Shown piece by piece: positions 52,076-62,866 of a DNA stretch of 64,000 nucleotides (positions are counted from its first letter, which is position 1; each line of letters opens with the position of its first letter). Source of the DNA: Vanessa cardui (Eukaryota; Arthropoda; Insecta; Lepidoptera; Nymphalidae); the NCBI RefSeq assembly GCF_905220365.1, contig NC_061153.1, positions 12,736,114-12,800,113 on the forward strand. Direction: 5' to 3'. The notes beneath the pieces were generated by a model. It was not told the DNA's origin. It worked only from the letters and a program-made list of their open reading frames with translations, and ran no database searches. Position numbers and translations under genes: made by a program.

Positions 52076-53862
52076 TTCAGTACATGGATTTAAAAATATA
52101 CTAGAGTTAATATTTAATATTTTATTATAAATTGAATCTTTATTTTTATCACTTGTTTTATTATTATTGGCTATGTTTCCAAATAGGTTGTTGAAACTCT
52201 CAGCTATTTCCACAGGTTCGTTAATAATCTTGCCATTTATACTCAGATTTTCTATATCCTGATGGTTCCTAAAGCCTAAGTTTTTATTTGAGATAATGTA
52301 CCAGGTTGCCTTGCTTTTATTCTTCGCCATTAAAATATACCTTTTATTCATATTTCTTTTAGAATTTAAAACATATTTTTTAGTATTTTAGAGAACAATT
52401 TGATCTGATTTTTGTTATTATTTGTACCATCTTTATATAATAATGATTTTAATTTTCTTTTATTCGAGGATGATATTTTGATACCTTTAGTAAGCCGTTT
52501 TGGAGTTGTATGTTTTAATGAAATTTAAATCTTTATTTGTGGAAAACAAAGGTCATAGAACATTATAAATAGGTCATGAAAGCTGTTAAAGGCTTTATTA
52601 CAGTTATTTTTTGTTAGAATATCATTCCAGCTTATATTGGATATACAGTGTAGGAATCTTTTACCATTATGTAGTAGCTTTCTAAATTTAAAATACAATG
52701 TAAAGGGAATTGAGCAATTTGTGCTGTGTTATGATCTGATAAGTGTAGGTCATATAATTTGGACTTAACATTTTTTTTACATTACTTATAATATGATCAA
52801 TACATGAATTAAGTCTAGTAGGTTTATCTATATGAAGGGTTAAATTATGATTGAAAAGAATATTTTTAAAATCCAAACATTCTTGTTTTCAACTGTATAT
52901 ACATAAAATTATATAAATTATTGAATTTATTTCAATACCACAACATTCAAATTGTTTTCAATGCAAAACTTTTCAATTTTTGTGATTTTTGTAAATTTCA
53001 TTGATTTGTGTACCAAAATTCCAACACCGCCTCTTTTCTCGTTTTTTCCCGAGAAGTATGAAGCATATATATAATTGTTAATATTTATGTTCCACTCATC
53101 TCCAGACTTGATAAACGTTTCGGTAATACATATTATATCGATTGGAATATTATTTTTGAATAATTCATAAATACATATCTCTAAATCACTCTGCTTATTT
53201 AACACACTAGCTATATTTTGATGAAACAAAGTCAACGTTTTTTATGAGTTATACGACTATTATTCACGAAAAAATGACTTATTATTGTTCTCGCTTAATT
53301 TGTGTTTGTGACGATCTGATGATTTATCTGTGGTTGAAAAATAGTATGGTATCGTTCCCTTTTTAGATAATTTGGCGTCTATATTTTCTTTTTTAAGCGT
53401 GCTATATTTTTGTTTATCTTGGGAGGAAGAAAAGTAGTATGGAATGGTACCAATAAAATTTAATAAAAAATAAATAAATCCAATAAAAAAAAAAAAAATT
53501 TTTATTAGTTATAACAGAAATTAAATTTTTAGGTATTAAAAATTGCCTGTAGTAATTTTTATAATCAATCAAATAATTAATTTCTTTACAGAGATTATTT
53601 ATATATTGCTTTCTATTCAGAGATCCTTTAACTACATTTAAGAAAGTACAGTTTTTAAAGTATCGACATAGTAATTTCAATTTTGAATTCAATTTCAATT
53701 CATTCAGATGCCTATTGCTATTTGCGTTTACAATAATAACATTTATATTGGTTTAATTATTTAGAACTGCTGTTACGTCAATAGATAACCTAGTAGGATC
53801 CGTATCGTGTTCTCCAACTGAGAGCACAATATAATTTTGGTCATTATGATCTAGAATAGAAT
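52076..53862 (-). pseudogene. Family B-like LINE: ORF1 end, endonuclease and linker
   Basis: From 53862 down, an SGNH-like ORF1 end (NYIVLSVGEHDTDPTRLS, INVIIVNANSNRHLNEL) is followed by a spacer. The endonuclease then reads LFHQNIASVLNKQSDLEI, ICITETFIKSGDEWN, GGVGILVHKS, DFKNILFNHNLTLHIDKPTR and CIDHIISN. The RT linker follows (KATWYIISNKNLGFRNHQD, about 52310-52200), ending where the next LINE begins at about 52075. Multiple stops and gaps are present, and no RT remains. An A/T-rich stretch with a TTT run lies at 53465-53505. Confidence 0.7.
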
Positions 53863-54160
53863 AGAATATACTTTATTGTACACCACAAACAAGAAACTTT
53901 ACATGGAACAAAAATAATAAATTAAAATGTACAAAAAGGCGGTCTTATCGCTAAGTAGCGATTTCTGCCAGACAACCTTTGATTTAGGGAAATTGTGCAG
54001 CGAAAAGGTAGGTGGTGCCTAATATATACAATAATACATATATAAATAAACATACATACATATATACATAAATATATATACTAATAAAAGAAATGAACAA
54101 TTACACATATAAATATAAATGAATATATTAAATACATAATATATAAGTCGTCTCAAATTT
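53863..54160 (-). mobile_element. Family A LINE 3' UTR only
   Basis: The minus strand ends gtgtacaataaagtatattctattcta at 53863 and carries the family A stem-loop at 53947-53962 with the gccgcc-type flank. No coding sequence remains. This is an extreme 5' truncation at the edge of the satellite. Confidence 0.75.
53947..53962 (-). other. 3' UTR stem-loop of family A LINE (copy 4)
   Basis: ATCGCT/AGCGAT around a 4-base loop, with the flanks TGGCAGAA and AAGACCGCC on the minus strand. Confidence 0.7.
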
Positions 54161-55794
54161 AATTATGTAAATACAAAAATTTTGTTACAAAATAAAAAAT
54201 ATAAATTTTGTTATAAAATTTGTAAAAACGGTGTTTTTACGGGGAAAATCGTAAAAAATAAAAAAAATCGTAGGAACATAAAACGACTAAAAAAACCGTT
54301 TTAAACGTTTGAAAACAATTTTAAAAGCAGGAACTCTTTTATTTCTGGTATAAAGTAATGATAAATATCAATTAAAACTCGCAATTAAGTTAAAACAAAT
54401 ATTTTACTGTCAGCAAATCATGGTAGAGCAATTAACTTAAAGGAAAACTAAAATTCAATGGTTAAAAATTATAACAATCAACACTAAAGGCTAGAACTCC
54501 CTCCATTATCACAGACTGCTGTGAGATCTGAAACAAAAACCTCGTTTCGAGTCGAAAAATTGCGTTTCAGAATCAGCAAATCATGGTAGAGCTGTTGAAA
54601 AGCCAATTTTTTGTTATATCAATGTAATTTACATTCTGATCGTGCCTGATGACCGGAACTCTTTAGTTCCTGACACATCGGTATCAGAAATGTAATATGG
54701 AAGTGAATCCGAGTCCACAACTCGCTTTTAAGTACCAGCAGACCATGGTAGAAAAATAAAAAACATCCTGGTAGAGAAATTAAAAAGTCGGAATATTTTA
54801 TTTTATTTGATTTAAACTTAAGTCATCGCTAAAGGCTAGAACTCTTTCGTTTCTTACATATGGGTATCACAACTGCGACAAAGAATACTTTTCAGGGCCA
54901 GAACTCGCATTTAAGTGCCAGCAGATCATGGTCGAAAAATTAAAAATTCGTAAAAATTCGAAAAATTCTAATTACATCGATTTCAAATTATATCATCGCT
55001 TAGGGCTAGAACTCTTTCGTTTCTTACATATGGGTATCAGAACTGCGACTTAGAACTCTTTTTGAGTCCAGAACTCGCATTTAAGTGCCAGCAGATCATG
55101 GTTGAAATATTAAAAATTCGAAAAATTTTACTTAATTCGATTTCAAATTATATCATCGCTTAGGGCTAGAACTCTTTCGTTTCTTACATATGGGTATCAG
55201 AACTGCGACTTAGAACTCTTTTTGAGTCCAGAACTCGCATTTAAGTGCCAGCAGATCATGGTCGAAATATTAAAAATTCGAAAAATTCTATTTAATATGA
55301 TTTCAAATTATATCACCGCTAAGGGCTAGAACTCCTTCGTTTCTTACATATGGGTATCAGAACTGCGACTTACAACTCTTATTGAGTCCAGAACTCGCAT
55401 TTAAGTGCCAGCAGATCATGGTCGAAAAATTAAAAATTCGAAAAATTCTAATTACATCGATTTCAAATTAAATCATCGCTAAAGGATAGAACTCTTTCTT
55501 TTCTTGTAAATGAATATTAAAACTGCATTTCAAAGCTATTTTTGAGTTCAGAACTCGCATTTAAGTGCCAGCAGATCACGGTCGAAATATTAAAAATTTG
55601 AAAAAATTTACTTAATTCGATTTTAAATTATATCATCGCTAAAGGCTAGAACTCTTTCGTTTCTTACATATGGGTATCCGAACTGCGACTTAGAACTCTT
55701 TTTGAGTCCAGAACTCGCATTTAAGTGCCAGCAGATCATGGTCGAAAAATTAAAAATTCGAAAAAATTCTATTTAATATGATTTCAAATTATAT
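54161..55794. repeat. 160-bp satellite array, left block
   Basis: The anchor atttaagtgccagcagatca starts at 54909, 55079, 55239, 55399, 55559 and 55719: one spacing of 170, then four of exactly 160. Older, diverged units lie to the left, with cagcaaatcatgg or cagcagaccatgg at about 54412, 54573 and 54738. Each monomer has four agaact motifs. The array breaks at 55794 where a LINE is inserted and resumes at 60606. Confidence 0.92.
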
Positions 55795-55857
55795 ATAATA
55801 TTCTTTATTGCACTGAGAAATTTTAAACATGAAATTTTTGTTTACAATGGCGGGCTT

Positions 55858-55872
55858 ATTTCTAAAAGAAAT
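55858..55872 (-). other. 3' UTR stem-loop of family A LINE (copy 5)
   Basis: ATTTCT pairs with AGAAAT around AAA. Both the third and fourth stem positions differ from copy 1 and both partners changed to match. The flanks GGAAGAA and AAGCCCGCC are retained. Confidence 0.7.
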
Positions 55873-56185
55873 TTCTTCCAGCCAACCCACAGCTGTAAGA
55901 GATAGTGTTATATAGCAGGTATAAATAGTGCAACATTAGATACTATTAGTTATATTATATAAAAGAAACAATATTAATGTAATATATATAATATAAAATG
56001 AATTTTAATATAATATATATTATGCTTACATAAATATCTATAATATAATAAATACATATATATTAAATTATTATACTTATACTACATCTAAATACACAAA
56101 TATTATAAATATATCTACCGTACAAAAATAAATAAATAAATAAAAAAAAAAAACAAAAAAAAAGATAATGGTAAATTTGTCAAAT

Positions 56186-59104
56186 TTATGAAAGTTGTGA
56201 GAGAAAGTGCTCTTTTACTCTTTTTTTAAAGAGGTTGATATTTGGACTCTTTTGGATGGATTTTGGGAGACTGTTCCAGAGATTTGCTGCACGTACCGTG
56301 AAGGAGTTAAGCAGAAACTTTGTATTACATCTAGGCACTTCTAACTCTGAAGTAATACAGAAACGTCTAGAACGTGTTGGAGGAGGAAGAAGGTTGAAAC
56401 GGGAGCGAAGGTAAGCAGGAGAATTTGGTTCATTAATAATATTAAAAAGGACTGAAAGGATGTGCATATCACGGCGAAGGCGGATAGGGAGCCATTTAAG
56501 TTGAGTACGAAATGCAGATATATGGTCATATTTACGAAAGCCGTAAATGAACCGAATAGCCAGGTTTTGAAGACGCTCTAATTTATTAAGTAGCTCCTCA
56601 GTCACATCCAAAAAGCAGACATCAGCGTAGTCGAGGATTGGTAGAAGAAGAGATTGCGCTAGCATAATTTTTGTACTGAAAGGGAGAAAGTATTGGAGAC
56701 GTTTAAGAGAGTGGTAAGTGTAGTGTATCCGCTTGCTAACATCATTGACTTGGGCCACCCAAGACATATTGCAGTCAATAACAAGACCCAAGTTCCTTAC
56801 TGAATCGCAGTAAGAAATTGGAATCCCGTCATAAAGTAGTTTGGGGACTAGCCCCCAGTCTAGCTTGCTTCTAAGCCTGCTACTGCCAACAATTATGGCT
56901 TGTGATTTTTTGGGATTCACAAGAAGGCCAAAAGATCTAGCCCACGACTGAATAGCAGACAGGTCCATATTCAATAAATCAACAGCCCTGGGTAGCTCAG
57001 CCAAACTAAAATGTCGATAAAGCTGTAGATCATCTGCATACAGATGGAAGGGAGAAGTAATAAATCGGGAAATGTTATTAATAAAAACAGAAAACAGTAA
57101 TGGTGAAAGTACGCCGCCTTGAGGGACACCAGCCGTGAGCTCTAACCAATCTGACGAGGAATCGTCGGTTTTTACACATTGCTGGCGTCCGAAAAGGTAT
57201 GAATGAAACCAGTTAATAACAAGAGGAGAGACGTTGACGGCTCGAAGAGTACCAAGAAGTATGTCAAAATCAACGGAGTTGAAGGCGCTGCTAAAATCCA
57301 ATAGAGCAATTGCAGTGAGCTTAGTGTTATCCATAGCCCACCGCACATCCTCCGTTATCTTCAGCAAGGCACCAACAGTGCTGTGGGATGGACGAAAACC
57401 GGATTGGAAAGGACATAACAGGTTGTAAGTTGTAAGAAAGGAATAAAGTTGTTCGTGTACAATGGACTCAATGACCTTAGAGAGGATAGGGAGGATAGAT
57501 ATATTATATATATATATATATATTAGGATTGCTGGTTTTGGGAAGAGGTATAACGATAGCCCTTTTCCAGAGTGTTGGGAAGACATTGCATAAAAGTGAA
57601 TAATTTATAATGTGAGTGATCACTGGTGCAATGTCATCCAACACTGGTAGAATGGCTGGCTTGGAAATGGCTTTGGTTGAAATAGAACGGACACACCTCT
57701 TGATAACATCTTCAGAAACCAACTGGAAAAAGAAAGAGGGACAGTTTGGTGGTTCAAGAGAAGATAAATAAGAAAGAGTATCTGATTTCGTTATAGGATC
57801 TACAGTAGTGGGAGGGCTAGTGAAGAAAGAATTTAGCGCTTTAAGGTCAACGGAACTGTGGCAAGCTACAGGAGTTTTGCCCACACCCATTGACCTTAAA
57901 AAACACCAAACTTGGGATTGACAGAGATTTTTAATTGTTTAGTGAATGTAGCGACGTTTTGCGTCCCTACACATTCTGTTGCAGATGTTACGCAATCTTT
58001 TATATTCTACAAAATTTTCCTCAGATGGATACTTTTTATATCGACTCTTCGCTTTATCGCGTTTTGCCATGGTGTTTCTGATTACTGGTGTTAACCAGGG
58101 AGCTGGTGCATGCTTCATCCGCACTGGTCGTGCAGGAGCATGGATGTCATATATACGAATCAGTTCAGTAGTTAGATCGTTGACCATGGCATCAATGTTA
58201 TTCGAAGATAGTAGTGACGACCAGTCGATATTTCTTACGTCCTCTTTCAAACGTTCAAGGTTAATATGCTTGAAATCGCGCTGAATAGATACTTTGCCTC
58301 TAACCTTAGGAGGGCGCACTTTATAAGTAAGAAAAATTAAGTCATGATAGGAAAAGGGAGCAGACATTTGACCGTGAGAAATAACAAAATGAGGGTTAGA
58401 GACAAACATCAAATCAATCAATGAAGGCTTACAGCCAGGAAAGTAATGAGTGGGCGAAGACATTGAAAGTAAATGTAAATTAAAAGAGGACAGCAATGCA
58501 TTCAGTTTCTGTGCTCGTGAATCGCCCTTTAATATACACGTGTTCAGATCGCCCATGCATATTACGTGATCAAAGTTCGGTAAAAGATTTGCTAAAATGT
58601 ATCAAGGTCATTAAAATAATTAATTTTGTCACTAGGGTTGTAAAGAACACCAAGTAGAATTTTTTTATGATGTATCTCAATACTTAAAAAAAGATATTCT
58701 ATAGAGTCTACAGAATGTGGAGGGGAGCAGAGAGTAATATTGGCCGGAATATCTCCGCGCAAATAAATACCCACTCCACCTCCACCACGCCCAACGCGGT
58801 CGTGGCGAAACAGTTGGTAGCCGGGTAGAGAGCAAGAAATAGACGGTAGGGAGGGTTTTAGCCATGTTTCAGAAACCAGAATGCAATCGACTACACTAGT
58901 GTCAAAGGATGTGAGAAGATCAGAATGATGAGCTGGTAGACTCTGAGCGTTGATATGCACCAGTGAAAGGAGGTTCTTATTTGGGAGGAATACTTTCTGG
59001 AGTTTTGCCTCCAGAAGTTCAGTATCAGATAATGATATTGTTACTGCTTAAGGCACTTTCATAATCATCTGACGTACAAGAAAAATAATCATCTTCAAAG
59101 TTCA
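56186..59104 (-). pseudogene. Family A LINE ORF2 (full length, broken)
   Basis: The probable ATG is at 59104 (MNFEDDYFSCTSDDYES). Endonuclease motifs are LVHINAQSLPAHHSD, ILVSETWLKPSLP, GGGVGIYLRGDI and MGDLNTCILKGDSR (about 58556-58515), with SYHDLIFLTYKV. The HAPARPVRMKHAPAPW linker and the RT follow. A (TA)n run at 57498-57524 replaces the codons between LPKTSNP and SILPILSK. From there a 466-codon frame is open: LLDFSSAFNSVDFDILL, GVPQGGVLSPLLFSVF, YADDLQLYR (about 57025-57050) and the C-terminal LPILDYADVCFLDVTEELL, to 56186. Breaks lie near 59040, 58580, 57930 and 57510. Confidence 0.88.
57498..57524. repeat. (TA)n inserted in RT coding sequence
   Basis: A TA run lies exactly where sister copies encode the S-YSDYRPI finger residues. 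It causes the frame change between the two RT pieces. Confidence 0.8.
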
Positions 59105-59746
59105 TCAAAGTAGAAATAAATAGATATAAAATAAATAAATATATATAAATATGTATATAACACTATAAAAAAACAGTATAAATAACTTATAATTATGGTA
59201 TAGACTAGAACTACAAAAAACTAAATAACTATTTGCCAATAACAACACTATTCCTATGTATAAGTTGACTGCAGGACAAACATAGGTATGAATTTTAATA
59301 ATGTTAATAAAAAAAAAATGATATTTTTATACATTAAAAAAAAAAATACGGAAAAAATGATAAGAGGTAAAAAATAATAATAACATGCTGAGTTAAAATA
59401 AAAGTTAAATCAAAAATTAAAAAGCGGTAAATGCAATAACCAAACGCAATGCTCACAGATAGTAGACAATGAGAAATAGACAGTTGACAGTGACATAATC
59501 AAATATTGTCGTCAATCTTATGAATGTTATTTTTATTGAAAATACCTTAATATACTAAAAAGTTTGTGAAATTTAAAAAGATAACGTTTAACTGTTTGAA
59601 ATTAAGATAAATAAGATAAATGAAGTGAACAAAGAGACTTCAGTGTACCCTCAATTACAATATAAAATTTTTAGAATGCTAAAACATGACGAAAATAATT
59701 ATGGTAACAATAACAAACTTAAGAAATTAATAAATATGTTTTAACA
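59105..59746 (-). other. Inter-ORF spacer of the full-length LINE
   Basis: About 640 A-rich noncoding bases separate ORF1 and ORF2. I see no gene or clear RNA structure. Confidence 0.55.
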
Positions 59747-60427
59747 CTATGGAGCTGTCGTGTTTTTAGGATACTTAGCTATCAGCTGCTTCAGTTCATC
59801 TTGAGACACGACCGTAACACGGGATTTGTCCGGCAGAACAATAATTATGATGCCATCTGCAGACCAACATCTTCGAATCCCAAAATGATTTCGAGCGGCA
59901 ACAAAAACTTCCTGTCGGGACTTTGTTAAGAATTCCGTTACTTTAATTGATGAACCTTTCAAGGATGTTTTAGCCCTCCAGACATTTGAGCGAAGTTGCA
60001 CAGTTGTGAAGCGCACTAAAACAGGCCAAGCCGAGTTCTTTTTGGCACCTAACCTGTGGCAAGATTCAAGTGACTCAGGTTTAACATTAGTCAGTTTCAT
60101 CTGCTCCGTGAACACAGTCATCGTCTTCTTTACCACATCCTCATCCACACTCTCCATAATGCCATGAAGAAGTAAGACCTTTCTTCTAGACTGTGTCTCC
60201 AAGCGATCGAAGCCAAGGATAAGAAGTTCAATCTGGGATTTGAGAATGCCTAATGATTTCCAAACAAAGGTCTTAAAAGTTTGGAACTCTCCAGCTATGG
60301 CTTTCACTGTTGGATTGGAGGCAGAAGTGGGTTGTGGCAATTTTTTCTCAAACTCGCCCATCCTGGAGTTAAATAATTTTGAAAGCTCTTCCATGCTTTT
60401 TAAAAGCTGCTTAGCTGATGTGTCCAT
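59747..60427 (-). CDS. Family A LINE ORF1 protein, intact frame
   Basis: This is an uninterrupted 226-codon frame starting MDTSAKQLLKSMEELSKLFN. Residues about 1-85 are helical and heptad-like (coiled coil). Residues about 85-160 contain KVLLLHGIMESVDEDV and HRLGAKKNSAWPVLVRF, the RRM-like block. The C-terminal domain reads LTKSRQEVFVAARNHFGIRR and CWSADGIIIIVLP. This order is that of LINE ORF1 RNA-binding proteins related to the L1 ORF1 and baculovirus FP-like family. It is the only element gene here with no visible break. A lone intact ORF1 cannot move the element because ORF2 is broken. Confidence 0.82.
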   Translation of the reverse strand: MDTSAKQLLKSMEELSKLFNSRMGEFEKKLPQPTSASNPTVKAIAGEFQTFKTFVWKSLGILKSQIELLILGFDRLETQSRRKVLLLHGIMESVDEDVVKKTMTVFTEQMKLTNVKPESLESCHRLGAKKNSAWPVLVRFTTVQLRSNVWRAKTSLKGSSIKVTEFLTKSRQEVFVAARNHFGIRRCWSADGIIIIVLPDKSRVTVVSQDELKQLIAKYPKNTTAP

Positions 60428-60605
60428 ATTTATGTGAAGTGATTAAGTTAAAAAGGTGATGATTTGTAAGAAAGTTCAGTGACCGCCAACTTATACACAG
60501 GTACACTTAAATTATAACATATACGAAAATTAATAATTTAAAAATTTAAAAAATACAGAGCTCTAAAATTTACGTGTTTATGTTTTCGTGTCTACCCGCT
60601 TTTTT

Positions 60606-61788
60606 CACCGCTAAGGGCTAGAACTCCTTCGTTCCTTACATATAGGTATCAGAACTGCGACTTACAACTCTTATTGAGTCCAGAACTCGCATTTAAGTGC
60701 CAGCAGATCATGGTCGAAAAATTAAAAATTCGAAAAATTCTATTTAATATGATTTCAAATTATATCACCGCTAAGGGCTAGAACTCCTTCTTTTCTTACA
60801 TATGGGTATCAGAACTGCAATTTGGAACTCTTATTGAGTCTAGAACTCGCATTTAAGTGCCAGCAGATCATGGTCGAAATATTAAAAATTTGAAAAATTT
60901 TACTTAATTCGATTTTAAATTATATCATCGCTAAAGGCTAGAACTCTTTCGTTTCTTACATATGGGTATCAGAACTGCGACTTAGAACTCTTTTTGAGTC
61001 CAGAACTCGCATTTAAGTGCCAGCAGATCATGGTTGAAATATTAAAAATTCGAAAAATTTTACTTAATTCGATTTTAAATTATATCATCGCTAAAGGCTA
61101 GAACTCTTTCGTTTCTTACATATGGGTATCAGAACTGCGACTTAGAACTCTTTTTGAGTCCAGAACTCGCATTTAAGTTCCAGCAGATCATCGTCGAAAT
61201 ATTAAAAATTCGAAAAATTCTATTTAATATGATTTCAAATTATATCATCGCTAAAGGCTAGAACTCTTTCGTTTCTTACATATGGGTATCAGAACTGCGA
61301 CTTAGAACTCTTTTTGAGTCCAGAACTCGCATTTAAGTGCCAGCAGATCATGGTCGAAAAATTAAAAATTCGAAAAATTCCAATTACAACGATTTCAAAT
61401 TAAATCATCGCTAAAGGCTAGAACTCTTTCGTTTCTTACATATGGGTATCAGAACTGCGACTTAGAACTCTTTTTGAGTCCAGAACTCGCATTTAAGTGC
61501 CAGCAGATCATGGTCGAAAAATTAAAAATTCGAAAAATTCTAATTACATCGATTTCAAATTAAATCATCGCTAAAGGCTAGAACTCTTTCTATTCTAGTA
61601 AATGAATATTAAAACTGCATTTCCAAGCTATTTTTGAGTTCAGAACTCGCATTTAAGTGCCAGTAGATCACGGTCAAAATATTAAAAATTTGAAAAATTT
61701 TACTTAATTCGATTTTAAATTATATCATCGATAAAGGCTAGAACTCTTTCGTTTCTTATATATGGGTATCAGAACTGCGACATAGAAC
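60606..61788. repeat. 160-bp satellite array, right block
   Basis: The anchor atttaag starts at 60691, 60851, 61011, 61171, 61331, 61491 and 61651, seven times at exactly 160 bases. One variant monomer type (with cttttcttttct/attctagtaaatgaatatt) occurs at about 61590 and also in the left block at about 55500. The array ends at 61788 within a monomer, where a dispersed repeat begins. Confidence 0.95.
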
Positions 61789-62280
<492 letters not shown>

Positions 62281-62291
62281 TGTCTGTTCAA

Positions 62292-62450
62292 ATTTAAAAT
62301 ACAAGATGGCTGCTTCTACAAAATGGTGCTACATTTTTTTATTACAACTTGATCAATATGGGTATCAAATGAAAGGGCTTGACTGGTGAAATACTATTAG
62401 GTATGAAAAATTTAAAATCCAAGATGGCTGCCTCTACAAAATGGCGCTTT
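62292..62450. repeat. 118-bp imperfect tandem duplication
   Basis: The unit atttaaaatacaagatggct... at 62292 recurs as atttaaaatccaagatggct... at 62410 with few changes. It is noncoding. Confidence 0.75.
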
Positions 62451-62494
62451 ATGGATTTATTGATATCATTTGATATCCATATCCATATCCATCC

Positions 62495-62602
62495 ATTTAT
62501 TTGTTGTTTGTGGTAGTGTCCACCTCGTGGTCAAGGTGTAATGAAATGAAAATTTCACCTCGTAAAATGCAAGGTGGACACTACCACAAGCAACAAATAA
62601 AT
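62495..62602. repeat. 108-bp inverted repeat (31-bp arms)
   Basis: The left arm 62495-62525 and right arm 62572-62602 are reverse complements with one mismatch and contain ggtagtgtccacc. The 46-base centre is noncoding. It may be a miniature element or a Helitron-type terminus related to the helicase remnant beyond. Confidence 0.75.
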
Positions 62603-62866
62603 ATTTTTCAAAATTTTTTCAAAATTTTGGCTTGTACATGCTGTTTTAAAAGGAAAAGTGTGCTTATTTATTTACCAAATCATTTAGAATGTTAAACCTT
62701 ACAAGTTAAAATTAAAGAAATTGTATATCACTAATGATATAGTTACATATGTATATCAATTCATAATTTTTTTTAATAAATTTAACATATTTATATATAC
62801 CAATTTATGTAATTTGGACTCTGTCAAGCTAGAATTATGGCATTTAAGAATTATTTAAAATAATAA

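Larger units (their letters stand above)
55795..60605 (-). mobile_element. Full-length family A LINE inserted in the satellite
   Basis: This 4811-base element has 5' UTR (60605-60428), intact ORF1 (60427-59747), spacer, broken ORF2 (59104-56186) and 3' UTR to 55795. Left satellite ends ...aaattatat and right satellite starts caccgctaagg. These are adjacent in intact monomers, and 75 + 85 = 160 bases, so no satellite base was gained or lost. The 3' end has no A-rich tail. Confidence 0.88.

Noticed and set aside
54909..61788. CRISPR-like array
   Set aside because: The 160-bp units are contiguous satellite monomers without unique spacers, and the genome is eukaryotic.
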